Shown here piece by piece: positions 34,740 through 44,911 of a stretch of 64,000 nt of DNA (positions are counted from its first letter, which is position 1; each line of letters opens with the position of its first letter). The notes under the pieces were generated by a model. It did not search any database. It worked only from the letters and a program-made list of their open reading frames with translations, and was not told the DNA's origin. The position numbers and the translations under genes are program-made. This DNA comes from Peromyscus leucopus (Eukaryota > Chordata > Mammalia > Rodentia > Cricetidae): positions 75,414,647 to 75,478,646 of the forward strand of contig NC_051069.1 of NCBI RefSeq assembly GCF_004664715.2. Direction: 5' to 3'.

Positions 34740-35190
34740 ATTAAATACAAAGCATGGAGCCAAATACAGGGGTGAAAGCCTTAGAGATCAGGGAAATAGG
34801 AATAGCCACCAACTAACCTTACCTGACCACACCACAGCTTCCAAAGTGCCACAATTTCCTGTCTACCCACACTTTTATTGCCTTGCTCTTCTGCCCTCTC
34901 ATTGGCTCTTACCTCACTTCCATGTCACTGCCTGTCTGTATAGACCTCCAGGTCTCTATGGTTGGTACTGGGGTTAAAGGCGTGTGTCACTATGCTTGGC
35001 TCTGTTCCCTAGTATGGCCTTGAACACACAGAGACCCTGCCTGCCAACTGATGAGATTAGGGTTGTGTGCTACCACTACCTGACTTGTGTTTACTTAAAA
35101 TGGCTTGCTATTTCCTCTGATCTCCAAGCAAACTTCATTTATTAACATACAAATAAAATATCACATTTCAGCACAAATAAAATATCACCC
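34740..35190 (-). mobile_element. Probable LTR-type or composite rodent repeat, antisense
   Basis: A 'tattaacatacaaataaaat' end, two B1-like cores ('ggggttaaaggcgtgtgtca' at about 34973 and a second near 35055) and 'tttattgccttgctcttctg' are in an order I recall from other cricetid loci. The family is not assigned. 'aaataaaatatcac' is repeated at about 35151 and 35174. Confidence 0.4.
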
Positions 35191-35209
35191 ATTTCTCCTT
35201 TTTTTGTCT

Positions 35210-36167
35210 AATAAAAATTTTTTTAAAAAGTTATAATATAAGAAAGACTATATACCATAAGTACAATAACTATATACAATATATACAAGCAATAAATAAA
35301 TCAACAATGTCTAGTCCATTTGTATTGACAAATTCAGAGAAAATATTCCATTATCTATCCTATTTTGATGAGTCCAAAATGTACCTAATTCACTTTCTAT
35401 TCTACCTTGTATTACCAAGAGAAAATTATCTTATAATGTCTTTGAAATCTATACACTTTAGACTTCCTTATTGAGTTTCTTTTATAAAATTTCTTAACAA
35501 GGAAAACTGTAACTACAACTATCTAATCTCCAACTCCCTCAGAGACCAAAGAAGGAAATAATATTGCTTTCTTTGTGGCAAAAGTTAGCCACTGGGCAAA
35601 AAAGTACCCTTGTGTCAACTGATTGACAGTATGTTATATAAACTGGACATGCAGGACCCATAGGAAGGCGACCACTGAACTTTCCAAGATGAGATGGTCC
35701 TTCAGATTCCTGCTTCGAAGAGAAGACTGCCAAACATTCTACAGGACACATAAAAGCAACTGAGAGACTCTAGGCCTGTTGGCTAAAAATGGATGTCCCG
35801 ACGTTGCAAAAGAACTTTAGGTGACTGTCCAGGCAGCCAGTTGTCTCTGTCAGTCTAGATTTTTGGAAGTTGCTTACAATGCTCTTCCTGTTTACTTAGG
35901 TAATATTATATCCTTCTGAGGTCTTTGATGTAGTTAAAGATTAGATAGTTATAATTATGGTTTTCCTTGGTTATGATAACAGATAAGGTAGATATAAAAC
36001 CTTGGATTCACAAATATAGAATTAATAAAATATTTTCTTTAAATTTGCCAAGTACAAACAGAATAGATATTGTAACTGTAATTCTTGCTTCATAACTGTT
36101 TTGTTATATATAATTTTACTATGTTAAAGTTAAAACTTTCCTTTTTAATTAAACAGAAAAATAGAAA
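35210..36167 (+). mobile_element. Probable non-coding internal part of an ERV-like element
   Basis: This AT-rich sequence with no long ORF ends in a purine-rich stretch (aaacagaaaaatagaaa, 36151-36167) immediately before an LTR that starts TGCTGTGGGA. This is the polypurine-tract/3' LTR order. No gag, pol or env similarity is visible. The matching 5' LTR is not identified with certainty. Confidence 0.5.
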
Positions 36168-36527
36168 TGCTGTGGGATAATGCTTTTGTACACTGGTTTA
36201 ATAAAACGCTGATTGGCCAGTAGCCAGGTTGAAGTATAGGTGGGAAAAGCAGACGAGGAGAATTCTGGGAAGAGGAAGGCTGAGTCAGGAAATGCCAGCC
36301 TGCCATCCAGTGAGCAGCATGTGATGGCATACAGGTGAAGCCATGGAAAAATGTGGTGACATATAGATTAACAGAAATGGGCTGAGTTTAAGTGTAAAAG
36401 TCAGTAGTAAGCCTGAGCTAATGGCCGAGCAGTTTTAATTAATATAAGCTTCAGAGTGATTATTTCATAAGCAGGCTATGGGACTGCAGGGGCTTGGTGG
36501 GACCTGAAGAGAAACTTTCCAGCTACA
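36168..36527 (+). mobile_element. ERV LTR (3' LTR or solo), related to the one at 34.0-34.5 kb
   Basis: It starts TGCTGTGGGATAATG, has 'aataaaacgctgattggcca' near its start (shared with the 34.2 kb LTR), and ends AGCTACA at 36527. The two LTRs are clearly different subfamilies, so they are not the pair of one provirus. Confidence 0.65.
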
Positions 36528-36548
36528 GAAATGCATGCACACAAACAC

Positions 36549-36589
<41 letters not shown>

Positions 36590-36598
36590 ACTCACACA
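36549..36598. repeat. (CA)n microsatellite
   Basis: CA units with two CTCA interruptions near the right end. Confidence 0.95.
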
Positions 36599-36604
36599 TA
36601 TACA

Positions 36605-36735
36605 CTTTTTAAGGCAAGGTCTCATGTATCCCAATCCAGCCTCAAACTAAGTAATGGATGGCACAGAATTCCTGATCCTCTGGCCTCCAAATCTCAACTG
36701 TTGGGATTACAGGCATGCACTGCCCCACCCAAACA
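36605..36735 (-). repeat. Old B1-type SINE, antisense
   Basis: It contains 'aaggcaaggtctcatgtatc', 'cctggcctccaa'-like sequence and 'gttgggattacaggcatgca', the latter being the 7SL-derived end. Confidence 0.7.
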
Positions 36736-36810
36736 GTAAATATTTTTTAATTGTTTTAAAAAGAAAAGTAATAGGGTTCCTTAGGGGGAACTACATCAGG
36801 ACTCGGGTAG

Positions 36811-36815
<5 letters not shown>

Positions 36816-36847
<32 letters not shown>
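36816..36847. repeat. Poly(A) tract
   Basis: An uninterrupted A run of about 32 bases. Confidence 0.95.
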
Positions 36848-36849
<2 letters not shown>

Positions 36850-37834
36850 AGATGAGCCTACACCATACTATGCAGCAAAGTCAACAGGGAAACAAAGGAA
36901 GTCAAGTGTCCTTTGCTAAAATCTAATTTTGGTGGCATTGGCCATTGTTCTTGAGACATTCTTACTATTGTTATTAAGGGCCACATCTGCCTTAAAGCCA
37001 TCCCAGGACTGCACATCTTACGGAAGAGCCGCTAGCATCCTTACAATGTTGTGTAAGATTCAGTGATATACAAGTAACAGGAAATCTGCAAATATTGCAG
37101 ACTAAATGTCACCATGGTGAAAATATTTACATCACAGAAATTATCAAACGCTGCAAATCAAGACATTTCATTTATTTTGTTACCAGAGATCAGGTTATTA
37201 AATACTTGGCACTTCATATCCAAACCACAATGGCACCACTCCTTCATGCTTTCTTCCACTTGGCATCTCCTATTCCGTACCTCACCCCATTCAGTTTGTT
37301 AAGCAAATGTTACATTGAATAAGAGACTTATTCTCCACCCCTCACCTTTGTCTGTTGTATTTTTCCAGGTATTCCCCTCTATTCAGTATTTTAAGGTGTT
37401 TGTTTATTTGTTTGTTTGTTTTTAATTTCCTGACCACTGTTCATTCATCCATTCATAGCCACTATGAGCCAGTATGTAAACTGGTATAGCCACTGTAGAA
37501 ATCAGTATGGAACTTTCTCAAAACTAAAATGAAAATGACCACATGGCTGAACTACATGGATATGTATCAGAAGGACTCTTAAGTCCTATCAGAGAGCTAC
37601 ATGTACATTCGCGTCTATTGCTGCACTATTCAAAACGTTAAGGAATTGGACCCAGCCAGGAGGAATGGACAATGTAAAGGTGCTCCATACACAATGAAAT
37701 TTTATTCTGCCAGAAAGAAAAGTGAAATCATGGAACTTTCAGGAAAATAGATGGAACTGGAGCTTATTGTACTAATTCAAACTCAGTCAAATACCATGTT
37801 TTCTCTCATATGTGGATCCTAAATCCCACCCTCC

Positions 37835-37982
37835 AGGTTTTATCGAAATAGGGTTTCTCTGGGTAGCCATGGCTGTCCTGGAACTCGCTCTGCAGATCAG
37901 GCTGGCTTCAAACTCAGAGATCTGCCTACCTCTTTCTCCTGAGTGCTGGGATTAAAGGTGTGTGCCGGCACACACAGCTGTG
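37835..37982 (-). repeat. B1 SINE, antisense, inside L1
   Basis: It contains 'agggtttctctgggtagcca', 'aggctggcttcaaactcaga' and 'gagtgctgggattaaaggtg'. Confidence 0.9.
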
Positions 37983-37998
37983 GATTCTAGATTTTCAC

Positions 37999-38002
<4 letters not shown>

Positions 38003-38032
<30 letters not shown>
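38003..38032. repeat. (GT)n microsatellite
   Basis: About 15 GT units. Confidence 0.95.
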
Positions 38033-38035
<3 letters not shown>

Positions 38036-38309
38036 CATAGGTCATACAATGAGAAACGGTACAGTGAGAATGAGAAATGAGGTTTAAGGAAGCAGAGAGA
38101 TAAGAGGGGAAAATAAAGTAACAGAACACCTTTGCCATGGAGCAGAAGAGAACAACCAGGGGAGGGAGGGGCCAGCTGGTGGGGATGGGGGTGGAGCAAA
38201 GGGACAACGGAAACAGTGTATGTACAAAAGCCATAACAAAACCCATCACCTTGAAAAAGCCCCACAAATGGAGTATCAGGACATAATATCATGGATGTAA
38301 AAAAAATCA

Positions 38310-38460
38310 ATACAATTAATGTAATTAATGAATATCATAAATATAGCTATTGAGTGAATACTGAGAATGTAATCAATGAATACCACAAATGTAATAAGTA
38401 TCATGAGTATAATTAATGAAGATCATGAATGTAATTAATATCTTGAATGTAATTAATGCC
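38310..38460. repeat. Degenerate AT-rich tandem repeat
   Basis: About six imperfect copies of a motif like 'aatgtaattaatgaatatca', with variable spacing of 20-30 bases, downstream of the L1 remnant. Confidence 0.7.
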
Positions 38461-39056
38461 ACTGAATTGTGAACTTAAAAATGGTTACAATTGCAAATAT
38501 TACGTTCATTTAAAAAAATAAGGTGGAATGTAATCACCATACATTATATGTGTGTATGAAATTGAGGACAGCGATGCTCTAAAGTAGAGAGTGGTGATGT
38601 CATGGGCCTATGAGGATGCTGGACTAAAGTCTATCAAACTGTGCAAACAGGCAAATTGTATACTATGTGAATTATTTGTCAATAAAGATTTTATATAAAA
38701 AAAAATAAAACCCATCACTTTGTACTACTAACTTTAAAACACTGATAGAAAAAGTTAAAAAAAAAAAGATGAGGAGCCAAACTCAACCATATGAAGAAAT
38801 AAAAGTACTAAAAATTCTAGTGAATACACAGAGGTTGTGAAAATTTACTTGACAAAAACACTCAACCGTATGCTACTTGAAAAACAAAATCACTTGTAAA
38901 GACCAAGTTTTAAAGTATACAGGCAGAAAGGGATGCTCACGCAAACAGTGTAGTGAACTGATTTCTCTTACAGATGATGAGCTATCCAATGAGAAAAATT
39001 ACGGTGGTAATTAAAGGTCATGGAACAACCGGATATCCATACATAAAAAAAATAAG

Positions 39057-39230
39057 GGCTGGAGAGATGGCTCTGTGGTTAAGAGCACTGGCTGCTCTTC
39101 CAGAGGTCCTGAGTTCAATTCCCAGCAACCACATGGCAGCTAACAACTGTCTGTAACTCCAAGATCTGACACCCTCACACAGACATACATGCAGGCAAAA
39201 CACCAATGTATATAAAAGAATAACAATTTT
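39057..39230 (+). repeat. B2 SINE
   Basis: It starts 'gggctggagagatggctctg', contains 'ctgagttcaattcccagcaa' (B box) and ends in A-rich sequence. Confidence 0.95.
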
Positions 39231-39638
39231 TTTTAAAAAAAAAAAGTGTGCAGCATTACACTCAGCTAATTTTAAAAAATAAAATAAATAAACTTTGACT
39301 CCTCCCTTACTGTGAACAAGAAGATTAATCCAACATGCCAGAGATAGAAGCAAAACAAAAGGGGTACCACTCCTAGAAAACAAATGCAGAAAAGCAGAGC
39401 CCAGGGTCGGCCTTGGCTAGCACAGCAAGACCCATTTCTAAATAAACACAAGGATAAAAGAAACCTGGGGAGGGGGGAAGTAATCACAAAGTTGAAGTAG
39501 GCAAAGGCTGAAGACATTACATAAGGCTATTTAAAAAAAACTTGAGAAACTGGATTTTGTTAGGATTTAAATTTCAGCTCATCAAAAGACAAACATACTG
39601 AGCATCCCTAAACCAAAAGGACAAAAATGATTCAGATC

Positions 39639-39954
39639 CATACTGACGGTTATGATAAACAGCGCTGGTGGTGGCGCTGGCTACCCTTGGAAAAGTCACG
39701 GGCCACAGCCACGACTTACAAAGAGCTTTATTAGAGTTATAAAGAGCTTTATTAGAAAGAAGTAGGGGATAGGAAGGAGGAACCAGGCCTGGTGGGGGAG
39801 GGAAGCGGGGAGCAGAGCAGAGAGAGAGCAGAGGACAGAGAGAGGATGGGGGTCCACGTTCAGCTCTTTAAGGCGGGGATGTATTCGCCAGCGCCCGGTG
39901 ATGATGTAAGATGCAGGACCCCGAGCTGCGCATGTACAGGACCCTAACACATAC
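39639..39954 (-). mobile_element. Solo ERV LTR, antisense, with 5-base target duplication
   Basis: The LTR at 39644-39949 reads on the minus strand TGTTAGGG...CCGTCA, so it has TG...CA ends. CATAC flanks it at 39639-39643 and 39950-39954. On the minus strand it has CATGCGCAG, a T/C-rich stretch and two AATAAAGCTCTTT poly(A) signals in tandem. This layout resembles IAP-type (class II) rodent LTRs; the family is inference. Confidence 0.85.
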
Positions 39955-40229
39955 CACTTTGGATTTCCAGATTAGGGATCCTGAACAAGTCTATGCAAAC
40001 ACTACAAACTCTAGAAAAGCCCCAAATCACCTCAGGCTCACCCAGACCTTTTCCAATAAGGCATACCCAACCTGTATTAGGAAAGTGAAAACGTCTGCCA
40101 CAGATGCGGGAAGACATCCACATGTACCTATAATGGCTCTATATTGTTTCAACTTAGCAACAAGACTCACCTGCTTTTATTAGCTAGAGATTTACTTGTT
40201 TTTATTAGCTAGAGACCATAAGATACTTT

Positions 40230-40740
40230 ACAAAATAACACACTTCGATTATCAAAAAGCAGATGAAAAAGTTCTCAACATTTTAAGTCACCATAGAAAT
40301 TAAAACCACCATAAAATATCTCCTCATCCCATTAGGATGGCTCAAACCATAGAGACTGACCACATCCGAGAACTGTTTGACAGTTTCTCACAAAGCAATG
40401 AACACATCTATCCTATGTGTCAGTATTTTCACCCTTAGGTGTTCATCCAAGGGTATACATGTCATAAGAAGACATTAAACAAGGCTGGGGGTGTGGCTCA
40501 GGGGCAAGAGCCCTTGCCTAGCTCAAATACCCAGCCCCCTATACACACAAATCTTACAAAGCAAATCTAATGCAGCTGACTCATAATAAACGCTTTCTGC
40601 AAATAAACAAAACATCCAGCAATAGAAGAATGAGCAAGTGGTTTGCGGAATACTCAGACAATGGAAATTACTCAATAAGAAACAGGAAAGGAATACTAAT
40701 ATAAGCAATAACATAGAGGAACCATGAATCTCAAAGCCCT
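40230..40740 (+). mobile_element. Ancient L1 ORF2 remnant interrupted by an ID-like SINE
   Basis: 40230-40480 and 40550-40740 align in order with the end of L1 ORF2 ('gtcaccatagaaattaaaac', 'cccattaggatggctcaaac', 'catccagcaatagaagaatg') but no frame is open. The insertion at about 40483-40545 is listed separately. Confidence 0.6.
40483..40545 (+). repeat. ID-like SINE (tRNA-Ala/BC1 type)
   Basis: It contains 'ggctgggggtgtggctcagg' and 'gcccttgcctagctcaaata', ending 'cccagccccct'. This is the ID core with some loss in its middle. Confidence 0.6.
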
Positions 40741-40746
40741 GTTAAA

Positions 40747-40850
40747 GGTTCCCAGTGCTGTGGAGACAAAGGCAGGCAGATCTCTGTGAGTTCAAGGCCA
40801 ATCTAGTTTACATAGTAATTTATACCAGCCACTGAACCCCACCCACCCAC
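40747..40850 (+). repeat. B1 SINE fragment
   Basis: It contains 'aaaggcaggcagatctctgt' then 'gagttcaaggccaatctag'. Both ends are incomplete. Confidence 0.85.
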
Positions 40851-40887
40851 CCAAAAAATGTCGGGGAAAGCAGATAGAAACAAAAAC

Positions 40888-41080
40888 TAGGGGCTGGAGA
40901 GATGGCTCAGTGGTTAAGAGCACTGCCTGCTCTTCCAGAGGTTCTGAGTTCAACTCCCAGCAACCACATGGTGGCTTCACAACCATCTCTAGTGGGATCT
41001 GATGCCCTCTTCTGGCATAAAGTTGTACATGCAGATAAAGCACTCATATACATAAATAAATAATAAAATCTTTAAAAAAA
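40888..41080 (+). repeat. B2 SINE, complete with tail
   Basis: It starts 'aggggctggagagatggctc' and ends with AATAAATAATAAAATCTTT, the usual B2 tail with poly(A) signals and a Pol III-type T run. Confidence 0.97.
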
Positions 41081-41085
41081 AGAAA

Positions 41086-41597
41086 ACTGTGTCAACTTGT
41101 CCACATCTGGAATTAACTAAAACACCAAAATGGAGTGCACACCTGTGAGTGATTTTTGCTTAATGTGAAGTAGGAAGATTCACTTCTAATCCAGACCTTT
41201 GAGGTAGGAAGACATGCCTTTATTATCCATATCTTCTGAGCTGGGATAAGCCACCTCTAACCTGGGCCACACATTCTGCTGGAAGCCTATATTAGGACAC
41301 AAAGAAGGAAGCTCTTTTTGCCTGCTTGCCCTCACTCTGACTGGCAAGTTCATCCCTTCACTGGAATTAGAGCCTACTTCTTTGGGATTCCAAAGTATAC
41401 TGCAAACCAGTTGAGACATCCAGCTTCATCCATGGACTGAGCAACTACTAGATTCTTGGACTTTCCATTCATAGGCAGCCACTGCTGGATTAGCGGGACT
41501 GCGGCCTGTCCTTCTAATAAATCCCCTTTCTCTGTATACAGAGATTCACTCAATAAATTGTCACTCTAGACAACCCTGACTAACACACATGTCAACA
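41086..41597 (+). repeat. Rodent repeat 'family B', class not assigned
   Basis: It starts 'tgtgtcaacttgtccacatc' and ends 'aaccctgactaacaca', with 'gagcaactactagattcttg' and 'aataaatccc' before the end. An antisense copy lies at 61925-62580. The sequence is common in rodents. Confidence 0.6.
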
Positions 41598-41752
41598 CAG
41601 TTCAAAAAACAGTGACATTGTGTGGAATGGTTGAATGAAACCAGACCATGGTTATTACTAGGGTAAGAGAAGTGATTGGTGTTACAGGTCCACAGTTAAA
41701 AGACCAGAGAGACAAACAAGCTGTCTGGCAAAGTAGAATGGTTCATCACTTG

Positions 41753-42241
41753 CTTACTGTGGAGGGGCCCCAAAATAGCTTGACCACACAGCTGCCATGA
41801 CAAGCTTAGGGACCTAGACACAGCTTCTGTGATAGGACTACTAGCAGGCGACACCCAGATCCGGGAAAAGCCTTAAGCTGACACCACCCTGGGATCTACC
41901 CTAGGATGAGGAAATACCTAACATCCCAAACATTAGAACCATTAGATAAGGTGGCCAGAAGTCCTTGAGCCTAGTACACACCTATTTCCCCTTCTTACCA
42001 AGATATCCTTGGACAATTGTCAGCCAATCAGGGTCCTGAACCCTGAAAACCTCCTCACCCCAACCTCTGCTATGATTAAAAACCCCACGCCACCTGATCT
42101 CGGGGCTCTCTGCTCACCACTGAGTCAGACAGAGGGACCAAGTCCCGGAGCTTGAATAAAGGTTCTTTGCTTTTACATGCGGGACTCAGTCTCTCTGGTG
42201 GTCTTTTGGGGGGGTCCCTACGATATGGGCATAACACTTAC
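41753..42241 (+). mobile_element. Solo ERV LTR with 5-base target duplication
   Basis: The LTR at 41758-42236 starts TGTGGAGGGGCC and ends GGGCATAACA, flanked by CTTAC at 41753-41757 and 42237-42241. Inside are a CCAAT box (cagccaatcagg, about 42022), an A/T-rich TATA-like stretch (tgattaaaaacc), a GAATAAAGG poly(A) signal at about 42153, and an R/U5 with 'gtggtcttttgggg'. The layout is that of a gammaretrovirus-like (class I) LTR. It points toward the DOP1A side, opposite to UBE3D. Confidence 0.92.
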
Positions 42242-42596
42242 AGAGTTTTGTTTTGTTTGTATGGGGGGATAAGGAGCTGTATTTGGTAATGTTTGCTCTC
42301 TTAATTTCCAAACAAGGTGGACAGAAATTGCAGATATTTGTTTGAAATTATGACCCCACTCCTTTATCTTTCTCTCCACTCTTTACCCCCATACTAGGGA
42401 GAGAACTCAGGACCTGTACACTCTAGGCAAATGATTTGCACTGAGCCTAGACTTAATCTCAATCTTAAGACTGAGGAAATTCAGGTAACATCATTCTACC
42501 CTTGTGAGGAAGCTAGAATTCATGCTCAGTTCTCAAGCCATATCCAAAATGCCACTCTAGCTACTTGGCAGATTTCAGAAAAGAGGAAACGCTAAA

Positions 42597-42621
42597 ATAA
42601 TAAAATAATAATAATAATAAT
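42597..42621. repeat. (AAT)n microsatellite
   Basis: About eight AAT units, two of them AAAAT variants. Confidence 0.9.
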
Positions 42622-42744
42622 ACAGCTGCGCTGCTCTATAATACATTTTCAGATCTAAGTCTATTCGAAACACTTGTCACAAAGTAAACAGGCAAAACCT
42701 ATGAAGAGATCACAAACCATTAAAATTACTGACCACAAGCAACA

Positions 42745-42928
42745 AAAGTGAATTTTCAGCTGGGCGGTGGTGGCGCACGCCTTTAATCCCAGCACTCAGA
42801 AGGCAGAGCCAGGCGGATCTCTGTGAGTTCGAGGCCAGCCTGGTCTACAGAGAGAGCTCCAGGACAGGCTCCGAAGATACACAGAGAAACCCTGCCTGCT
42901 TGAAAAAACAAAAAACAAAGTGCATTTT
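42745..42928 (+). repeat. B1 SINE with target-site duplications
   Basis: The body 42757-42916 starts 'agctgggcggtggtggcgca' and ends in an A-rich tail. Flanks aaagtgaatttt (42745-42756) and aaagtgcatttt (42917-42928) agree at 11 of 12 bases. Confidence 0.95.
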
Positions 42929-42977
42929 ACCGCCAAATTTCTGTTTTGTGTAGCAAATATGAAATCACAAGTTTGCA

Positions 42978-43030
42978 GATGGAGAGGGGAGATGGGTCAG
43001 TGGCTAAAGTGCTTGCCAGGCAAACACAAA
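42978..43030 (+). repeat. B2-like SINE fragment at the edge of the CpG island
   Basis: It carries 'agatgggtcagtggctaaag' and 'tgcttgccaggcaaacac', the tRNA-like head of a SINE; the rest is absent or replaced by CpG-rich sequence. Confidence 0.5.
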
Positions 43031-43510
43031 GATTAGGTCCACCATCCCGCCCGTCCCACGCATGCGCACACTGTCTCGGGCACGCGCCTACGGGCCCACG
43101 CGCTCGCCCCCGCCCCCTCGGTCCCGCGCACCCGCGCTCCTGGGCCGCGCACGTGCACCAGCGCCTGGGTCCCGCGCACCGGCGCCTCCGCCCTTACCTC
43201 AGGATTAGCAGCGCGCTCTGCAGCCGTCTCCGCACTTCCAGGAACAGGCGCGTTTTCGCCGCAACCACCGCCATGGCCCACGCAGGCCCCCACGCGAGAC
43301 CGAGCCCGCAGTTAGCAGAGTGGGAGGGAGCACGTGTCGCAGGCGGCTCCCAGCGGCGGCCGGGCGGGATCCGGAGGTCGGCGACTGTCGGCTACAGCGC
43401 CTCCTTCCGGGCAGAGGACGCACTGCGCAGGCTCCCGACCCTGGAGTGCACGCTCCTTCTTGTAGGACAGGGAGGCACAAAGAGCAGAGCCGGTCCCCAC
43501 TGTAAAGATG
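43030..43510 (-). promoter_or_regulatory. UBE3D: CpG island promoter of UBE3D
   Basis: This is GC-rich sequence dense in CpG around UBE3D exon 1, with GCCCCGCCCC-like (Sp1) stretches near 43100-43120 and several CACGTG/GCGC motifs. The start codon lies at 43272-43274 on the minus strand and the 5' UTR must extend toward 43.3-43.5 kb. No TATA box is evident. The 199-codon plus-strand ORF across the island (42946-43545) is a by-product of the high GC content. Confidence 0.8.
43198..43274 (-). CDS. UBE3D: UBE3D exon 1 (coding part)
   Basis: The start codon is at 43274-43272 in a strong context (GGGCCATGGCG). Residues 1-25 read MAVVAAKTRLFLEVRRRLQS then ALLIL, and two bases (AG) of S26 precede a GTAAGG donor (intron begins at 43197). 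The human protein begins very similarly, with FLEV and LQSALLIL conserved. The exon lies in the middle of a CpG island. Joining to exon 2 gives SEPDEGGM, as expected. The 5' UTR and transcription start lie to the right and cannot be fixed from sequence alone. Confidence 0.96.
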
Positions 43511-44124
43511 AGGGATGGGCTGGATCGGAGCGGTTCCATCCCTGAAATGAACAGGAAGCTCAGACTTGGGGGAGGAGGAGGCTCCTCTGGATGGCTTGGG
43601 TAGGGACGAGGAAGATAACAGAGCAGAGACAGTAGAGGTGGGTGCTTTCCTCAGGTCCAAAGCCCACCTTATCTGAATCCCCTTTTCTGGAACTAGGACT
43701 GTTTATTAGCTTCCGACCGATGCAACCAAAATGTCAGAGATTGATGGGGCGCTGCATTCGCTGTAGACATGATAGCCCCAAGACTGAAAGAGCCGCAGAA
43801 ATGGAAGCCATGAAAAGACAGTGGATGGAGTCTAGTATCTTGGGTTAAAGGGTCTAATCATACAACTCTTGAGAGGCAAAAAGAAAATGAGTAATTGCTG
43901 ATGTACACACCCACGATATTGCAAAAATAAAAGACTCAGGGAAGTCATAATTTCATTGCCACTACAAGATACATTTTGAAAGTTTGACACAGTAAAGTAT
44001 ATGGTGTGGTATAAACAAATAAATATATCAGGCCACAGAATTTCAATAGGACGTCTTTAAAAACGAAAGGCTGTTACTTCATGATAGCTTGTGTCAAGGT
44101 CACTTAGGGTTGTATAAAGGTTGT

Positions 44125-44525
44125 CTTAAGGTTACTATTGCTGTCTTGAAACACCATGACCAAAGAAACTTGGGGAGGAAAGGGTTTATTCCCCTTACAC
44201 TTCCATAGCACTTTTCCCTGAAGGAACTCAGAACAGAAACTCAAACAGGGCAGGCTCCTGGAGGCAGGAGCTGATGCAGAAGCCATGGGAGGAGGATGCT
44301 TACTGGCTTGCTCCCAGGGCTTTGCTCAGCTTGCTTTCTTATAGAACCCAGGACCACCAGCCCAGGGAGAGCACCACCCTCCAGGAGCTGGGCCCTCCCC
44401 CATCAATCACTAATTAAGAAAACATCTTATAGCAGGATCTTATGGAGGCATTGTCTCAATCGAGGTTCCTTTCTTACAGATGAGTCTGCCTTGTGTCAAG
44501 CTGACATAAAACTAGCCAGGACAGA
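44125..44525 (+). repeat. Rodent repeat 'family A', best copy
   Basis: It starts 'ctattgctgtcttgaaacac' and ends 'cataaaactagccaggacag'. Internal phrases are 'ggcaggagctgatgcagaag' and 'cccccatcaatcactaatta'. It is similar to 4938-6110 and 60440-60830. Confidence 0.7.
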
Positions 44526-44624
44526 AATCCCATTTATTGTTATTCCATTTCATAATTCCATAATCATAATTACCCAACACCAAACAAACCTGAAGCATTT
44601 CTAAATAAATTCTTTAAGCCACAT

Positions 44625-44760
44625 TCTGGTGCTTACCTGTAATCCCAGCCTTAAGGAGGCTGAGGCAGGAGAATTGCTGCAAGTTCAAGGGCAGTTTTGG
44701 CTATATAGTGAGTGCAGGGCCATCCAGGGCTCTGTGGCAAGACCCTGCTTCAAAACAAAA
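44625..44760 (+). repeat. B1 SINE, diverged
   Basis: It contains 'cttacctgtaatcccagcct', 'ggctgaggcaggagaattgc' and 'ggcaagaccctgcttcaaaa'. Confidence 0.85.
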
Positions 44761-44911
44761 CAGTCTTTAGTATACTGAAGAACAGTAACGTCAGAGAAGT
44801 TTTCTAGTCAGCCTTTAAGGTGCTTTAACGTTTATTATATTGTTGCACAAATTCCTATTTCATCCCAACAATGTGAAGTCATGGGTGGCAATAATAGTTT
44901 AAAGAATAAGA

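Larger units (their letters stand above)
37440..38310 (+). mobile_element. Older L1 3' end interrupted by a B1
   Basis: 37470-37830 matches the end of L1 ORF2 and the start of the 3' UTR ('gtagaaatcagtatggaact', 'gctgcactattcaaaacg', 'ttctctcatatgtggatcc'). A B1 interrupts it at 37835-37982, and L1 3' sequence appears to resume ('tgtggattctaga'), with a (GT)n at 38003-38032 and G-rich 3' UTR to about 38260. It is more diverged than the 32.6 kb copy. Confidence 0.7.
31613..43197. other. UBE3D intron 1
   Basis: At 11.6 kb this is the largest intron in the window. It collects most of the mobile DNA: a truncated L1 (32654-33845), LTRs at 34027-34550, about 34740-35190, 36168-36527, 39644-39949 and 41758-42236, SINEs, and old L1 pieces. 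31613-32640 contains no recognised repeat. 38470-39055 and 42245-42590 show only simple AT-rich or unassigned sequence. Confidence 0.6.
1..43500 (-). other. UBE3D: UBE3D gene, 5' part (exons 1-8; 3' end lies left of the window)
   Basis: Eight exons on the minus strand join in frame into one protein that I recognise as UBE3D, an E3 ubiquitin ligase of the HECT_2 family that binds the E2 enzyme UBE2C (UbcH10). Its yeast relative Ipa1 is linked to the mRNA 3'-end endonuclease Ysh1/CPSF73. Exon lengths are 77 (coding), 197, 91, 169, 70, 70, 109 and 164 bases. Every intron starts with GT and ends with AG, and all phases agree. The joined exons give 315 codons plus two bases. From memory mouse UBE3D is about 368 residues, so only the last exon, about 53 residues with the conserved C-terminus, is missing. 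The gene spans over 42 kb here, transcribed right to left from a CpG promoter near 43.3 kb. Confidence 0.95.

Noticed and set aside
42946..43545. 199-codon plus-strand ORF and 151-codon minus-strand ORF around UBE3D exon 1
   Set aside because: They run antisense to, or in the wrong frame of, the verified UBE3D exon 1 and are products of the CpG island.
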